In this document: in pieces, positions 61,838 through 64,000 of the stretch
How the letters are laid out: each line of letters starts with the position of its first letter
How positions within the stretch are numbered: position 1 is the first letter of the stretch
DNA from: Candidatus Obscuribacterales bacterium
Lineage (GTDB): Bacteria > Cyanobacteriota > Vampirovibrionia > Obscuribacterales > Obscuribacteraceae
Reading direction: 5' to 3'
NCBI GenBank assembly: GCA_031292355.1
Contig: JARLHI010000030.1
Location: 186,001-250,000 of the forward strand
Length of the DNA stretch: 64,000 nt
Position numbers and translations under genes: made by a program
The notes under the pieces: model-generated
What the model saw: the letters and a program-made list of their open reading frames with translations, nothing else
Database searches by the model: none
Told to the model about the DNA's origin: nothing

Positions 61838-63733
61838 CTAATGGCCCATTTTGAATTTTGCAGTAACTCGAGCAATATCGGTCTTAATTATCTTTATTTG
61901 TGTTGATATTAGATTTGCATTTCTACCGAGAATCAGAGCACGGTTTAAAGAAAAAATCGCTTCTTTGTAGTTCTTATTTCCCTCTTGTGCCTTCGCTAAC
62001 AGCTTTAAAGGGATTATCAAATCTGGACTATTCCTCCCATTCGCTCTATTTTCAATGGTTATTACTGCACCTTTTAATGGTTCTTCAGCCAAATCATATC
62101 TTCCCCGTCTTAGTGCTTCATTCCCTGCTGCTAAATATGTATTGAGTAACTTCTTGTGCTCAGGACTAACAGCAGCTCGAAGATCGAGGCAGTGGTTCCA
62201 GAAGCCAAGACACCACTCATAATGAGCTGTGGCTTCTTGCTCGTAGTAATTTGCGAGTTCATCCATCAACGGAAAACTTTCCGGAGCCAATTTTTTTCGA
62301 GCCTCGTATGTGTAATATTTGTGTGTCATTGTGATGGTGCGATGATAATAGGGTTCTACAGCAGCAAATTTATGGTCAAGAAAATAAGATATTTCGAGTT
62401 TTAAAAGCGTTGTCTGTACTTCCCTCGATTCTGGCCCGAATTTCTCCGCCAAATTGAGAGCTTCTAAATACACACTTTGCGCCTTTGAGTCTGGAGGGTG
62501 CGGGTCATCTCCCAAGATTTGAGATTGTTTCTTGTCTAACTTCGCTCGTGGAGAACTACTTTGTAGCGAATTAGCTAATTTCATCTTTGCTAACCACTGA
62601 TTTCCGATAGCATTCTTTATGCTGTCATGCTTAATCGCCATTTGGTCATTAAAAACACCGGATTCAGCCAACCGTTTCCATTCTTCGGTTTTGTGTTCAT
62701 CTTTCAGAGTTTCAAGTAACAAATAGGTGATAAAGTCCGTCTTTTTCTTGTCTGCCGATAAGGCTTCTTCAACTTCTAAAATTATCTTGAGTTCTGCTTC
62801 TGCTAATTCGAGTTGTTGATCGTGCTTATCTATTTTTGGCAGTTCAAACAACTGGTTGACATATTCTATTGCATCTGTATTTCCCCTTACTTTCCTTGCT
62901 TCAACAATCGCTTTCGAAAAATATTCGTTATTTTCCTTAGACTGTTTTTGCGCAAGTGCATTCATCGCCAGGAAAGAATAACTTCGAGGAAAAACGATAT
63001 TAGAATACCTAACGTCAAATTTAGCTGCATTCATTGCCATCGATTCAGCTTTCTTGGCACTTTCATATCTATGTGCGGCCTCGTAACTAACTGCTAGGCG
63101 ATCATAAAGTTCGTAAATCGATCTCATTAGCATTTTAGATTTCAACTTTTTTTCGCATTTCAATTTAAATTGCAAAAGTACTTCAATGGCCTTGTCTGGC
63201 TTATTATCCTGAACATAGTAGTCACTGAGAATATAGGTAGACCTCGCCAAATCTTTACTCTCTGGAAAGGTTTCACTAAGGACGTCCATTGAGAGAGCAT
63301 ATGCATGTTCATAACAGTCTTTAACATCACTCTTATTGTGCTGTGCGTATTTATCTGCAAGGTCTAGAATATACCCGCCTAAATCAGGGTCTAATGCGTG
63401 TTTAGCTTTTTCAGATTTATATAGCTCTCTAATTTCCTGGCAGTGCTGATCGGCCAAAACAATAGGAACCACACCGCTGGCTATCCCGGCAGTGGTCATT
63501 CGACAGAGCGCTTCGGCATAGTACTTCTCAGGTAATTTATTCTCTCTAGCCAGAGCGACAGCCTTGGAAAAATATCTAACTGCTTCCAATTGATTTGGAT
63601 GCTCGCCAATTGTTAGATTATGACCATCCTGGATTAGCCCTTTCCATTGCTCTGTTGCATTGAGATCACAGAATCCAGGGTACGAAAAGCAAAAAAACGA
63701 AATCGCAGCAGATATAAGTGTCAACTTGCGCAC
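61838..63733 (-). CDS. Large exported TPR-containing protein
   Basis: 631 residues. Signal peptide (LTLISAAISFFCFSYPGFC). The remainder is almost wholly helical with scattered TPR or Sel1-like units (AVRYFSKAVALARENKLPEKYYAEA, DLARSTYILSDYYVQDNKPDKAIEV, ALEEPLKGAVITIENR-like blocks near the end). AT-rich and lysine-rich relative to its neighbours. It is the third TPR gene in a row; the three may form one transcriptional group, though gaps of 90-250 bases separate them. Confidence 0.8.
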   Translation of the reverse strand: MRKLTLISAAISFFCFSYPGFCDLNATEQWKGLIQDGHNLTIGEHPNQLEAVRYFSKAVALARENKLPEKYYAEALCRMTTAGIASGVVPIVLADQHCQEIRELYKSEKAKHALDPDLGGYILDLADKYAQHNKSDVKDCYEHAYALSMDVLSETFPESKDLARSTYILSDYYVQDNKPDKAIEVLLQFKLKCEKKLKSKMLMRSIYELYDRLAVSYEAAHRYESAKKAESMAMNAAKFDVRYSNIVFPRSYSFLAMNALAQKQSKENNEYFSKAIVEARKVRGNTDAIEYVNQLFELPKIDKHDQQLELAEAELKIILEVEEALSADKKKTDFITYLLLETLKDEHKTEEWKRLAESGVFNDQMAIKHDSIKNAIGNQWLAKMKLANSLQSSSPRAKLDKKQSQILGDDPHPPDSKAQSVYLEALNLAEKFGPESREVQTTLLKLEISYFLDHKFAAVEPYYHRTITMTHKYYTYEARKKLAPESFPLMDELANYYEQEATAHYEWCLGFWNHCLDLRAAVSPEHKKLLNTYLAAGNEALRRGRYDLAEEPLKGAVITIENRANGRNSPDLIIPLKLLAKAQEGNKNYKEAIFSLNRALILGRNANLISTQIKIIKTDIARVTAKFKMGH

Positions 63734-63822
63734 AGAAAAATCTCACTTCGGGTTCTACATTTTACACTGTTGAGCTAATGGTGGCGGTAGGAATGATTAT
63801 TGCGCCCCGCGCATGAAGCGCA

Positions 63823-63972
63823 TCATCGGTTGCTCATGATAAATTCGTGGTTTCGATAGCAGCGATCAACGATTTTGTTCAGTTTATCCCAGAAAGTCAA
63901 AAGCTCTAGGTGCAACAAGAATGCAAATTCATAAAACTGCCCTTCGGTGACCAGCGACACTAGCTTTAGGTG
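63823..63972 (-). pseudogene. Possible gene remnant near the right edge
   Basis: A minus-strand frame of 49 codons (stop TGA 63823-63825, preceded by a stop in frame) reads like real protein: EGQFYEFAFLLHLELLTFW and KIVDRCYRNHEF. It has no plausible ATG start. It could be the 3' end of a broken gene, perhaps a transposase-type tail, but this is only an impression. Confidence 0.2.
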
Positions 63973-64000
63973 CTAACGATACAATAGGCATGCCACCATA

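Noticed and set aside
1..64000. tRNA, rRNA, CRISPR arrays, insertion sequences or prophage
   Set aside because: Looked for in the gaps on both strands; no cloverleaf, regular spaced repeats, transposase or phage structural gene was recognised.

Overview
The window reads as chromosomal DNA of a free-living bacterium with moderate GC and short gaps between genes. Several traits recall non-photosynthetic relatives of Cyanobacteria (Melainabacteria/Vampirovibrionia, perhaps Obscuribacterales): a very large Ser/Thr-kinase-like/AAA/GAF/histidine-kinase/receiver fusion of the HstK type, a CHASE3 kinase followed by Rcp1-like single-domain receivers, many LRV/HEAT and TPR repeat proteins, and secreted low-complexity proteins. 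This assignment is inference; only phylogeny of rpsD and the trp genes would settle it. I see no rRNA, tRNA, CRISPR array, insertion sequence or phage block.

Layout. 1-6.6 kb: the tail of a probable epimerase, a calpain-like cysteine protease with an EF-hand, a two-component cassette (kinase plus two receivers) and an ABC exporter. 7-17.6 kb: secreted proteins, a P-type-ATPase-like protein that has lost its catalytic residues, HxlR and XRE regulators, a GNAT acetyltransferase and small membrane, TPR and LRV proteins. 17.8-26.5 kb: an unknown/DUF4239/SGNH-hydrolase trio, a Dam-like methylase, a 2-hydroxyacid dehydrogenase, a cation/proton antiporter with Usp domains, a lone CpaB and a patatin lipase. 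27-31.2 kb: two related proteins (one LRV, one with 51-nt tandem repeats) and a HEAT-repeat protein.

31.3-38.9 kb: a complete tryptophan operon trpE-G-D-C-F-B-A followed by a DAHP synthase. The gene junctions from trpG to trpA overlap. Upstream lies a previously uncalled 30-codon leader peptide with four Trp codons, followed by mutually exclusive antiterminator and terminator RNA structures. This is a textbook ribosome-mediated attenuator. The operon ends in an intrinsic terminator. Next, on the minus strand, come a small Cys-rich gene and rpsD, coupled by an ATGA overlap.

40.6-48.5 kb: the 2069-residue signalling fusion, whose kinase-like domain lacks the HRD aspartate and whose first receiver lacks the phospho-acceptor Asp, then an S1/P1 nuclease and a small unknown protein. 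48.6-57.6 kb: a DUF5131 protein, an MFS transporter with an acyl-ACP thioesterase, an envelope-stress-like ECF sigma operon (secreted protein, Spy-like protein, sigma, anti-sigma, membrane protein), and an ArsR/hydrolase pair divergent from an Old Yellow Enzyme. 57.6-63.7 kb: a long disordered LysM protein and three exported TPR proteins.

For many genes I moved the start downstream to the codon best supported by a Shine-Dalgarno sequence or a signal peptide; these choices are noted entry by entry.
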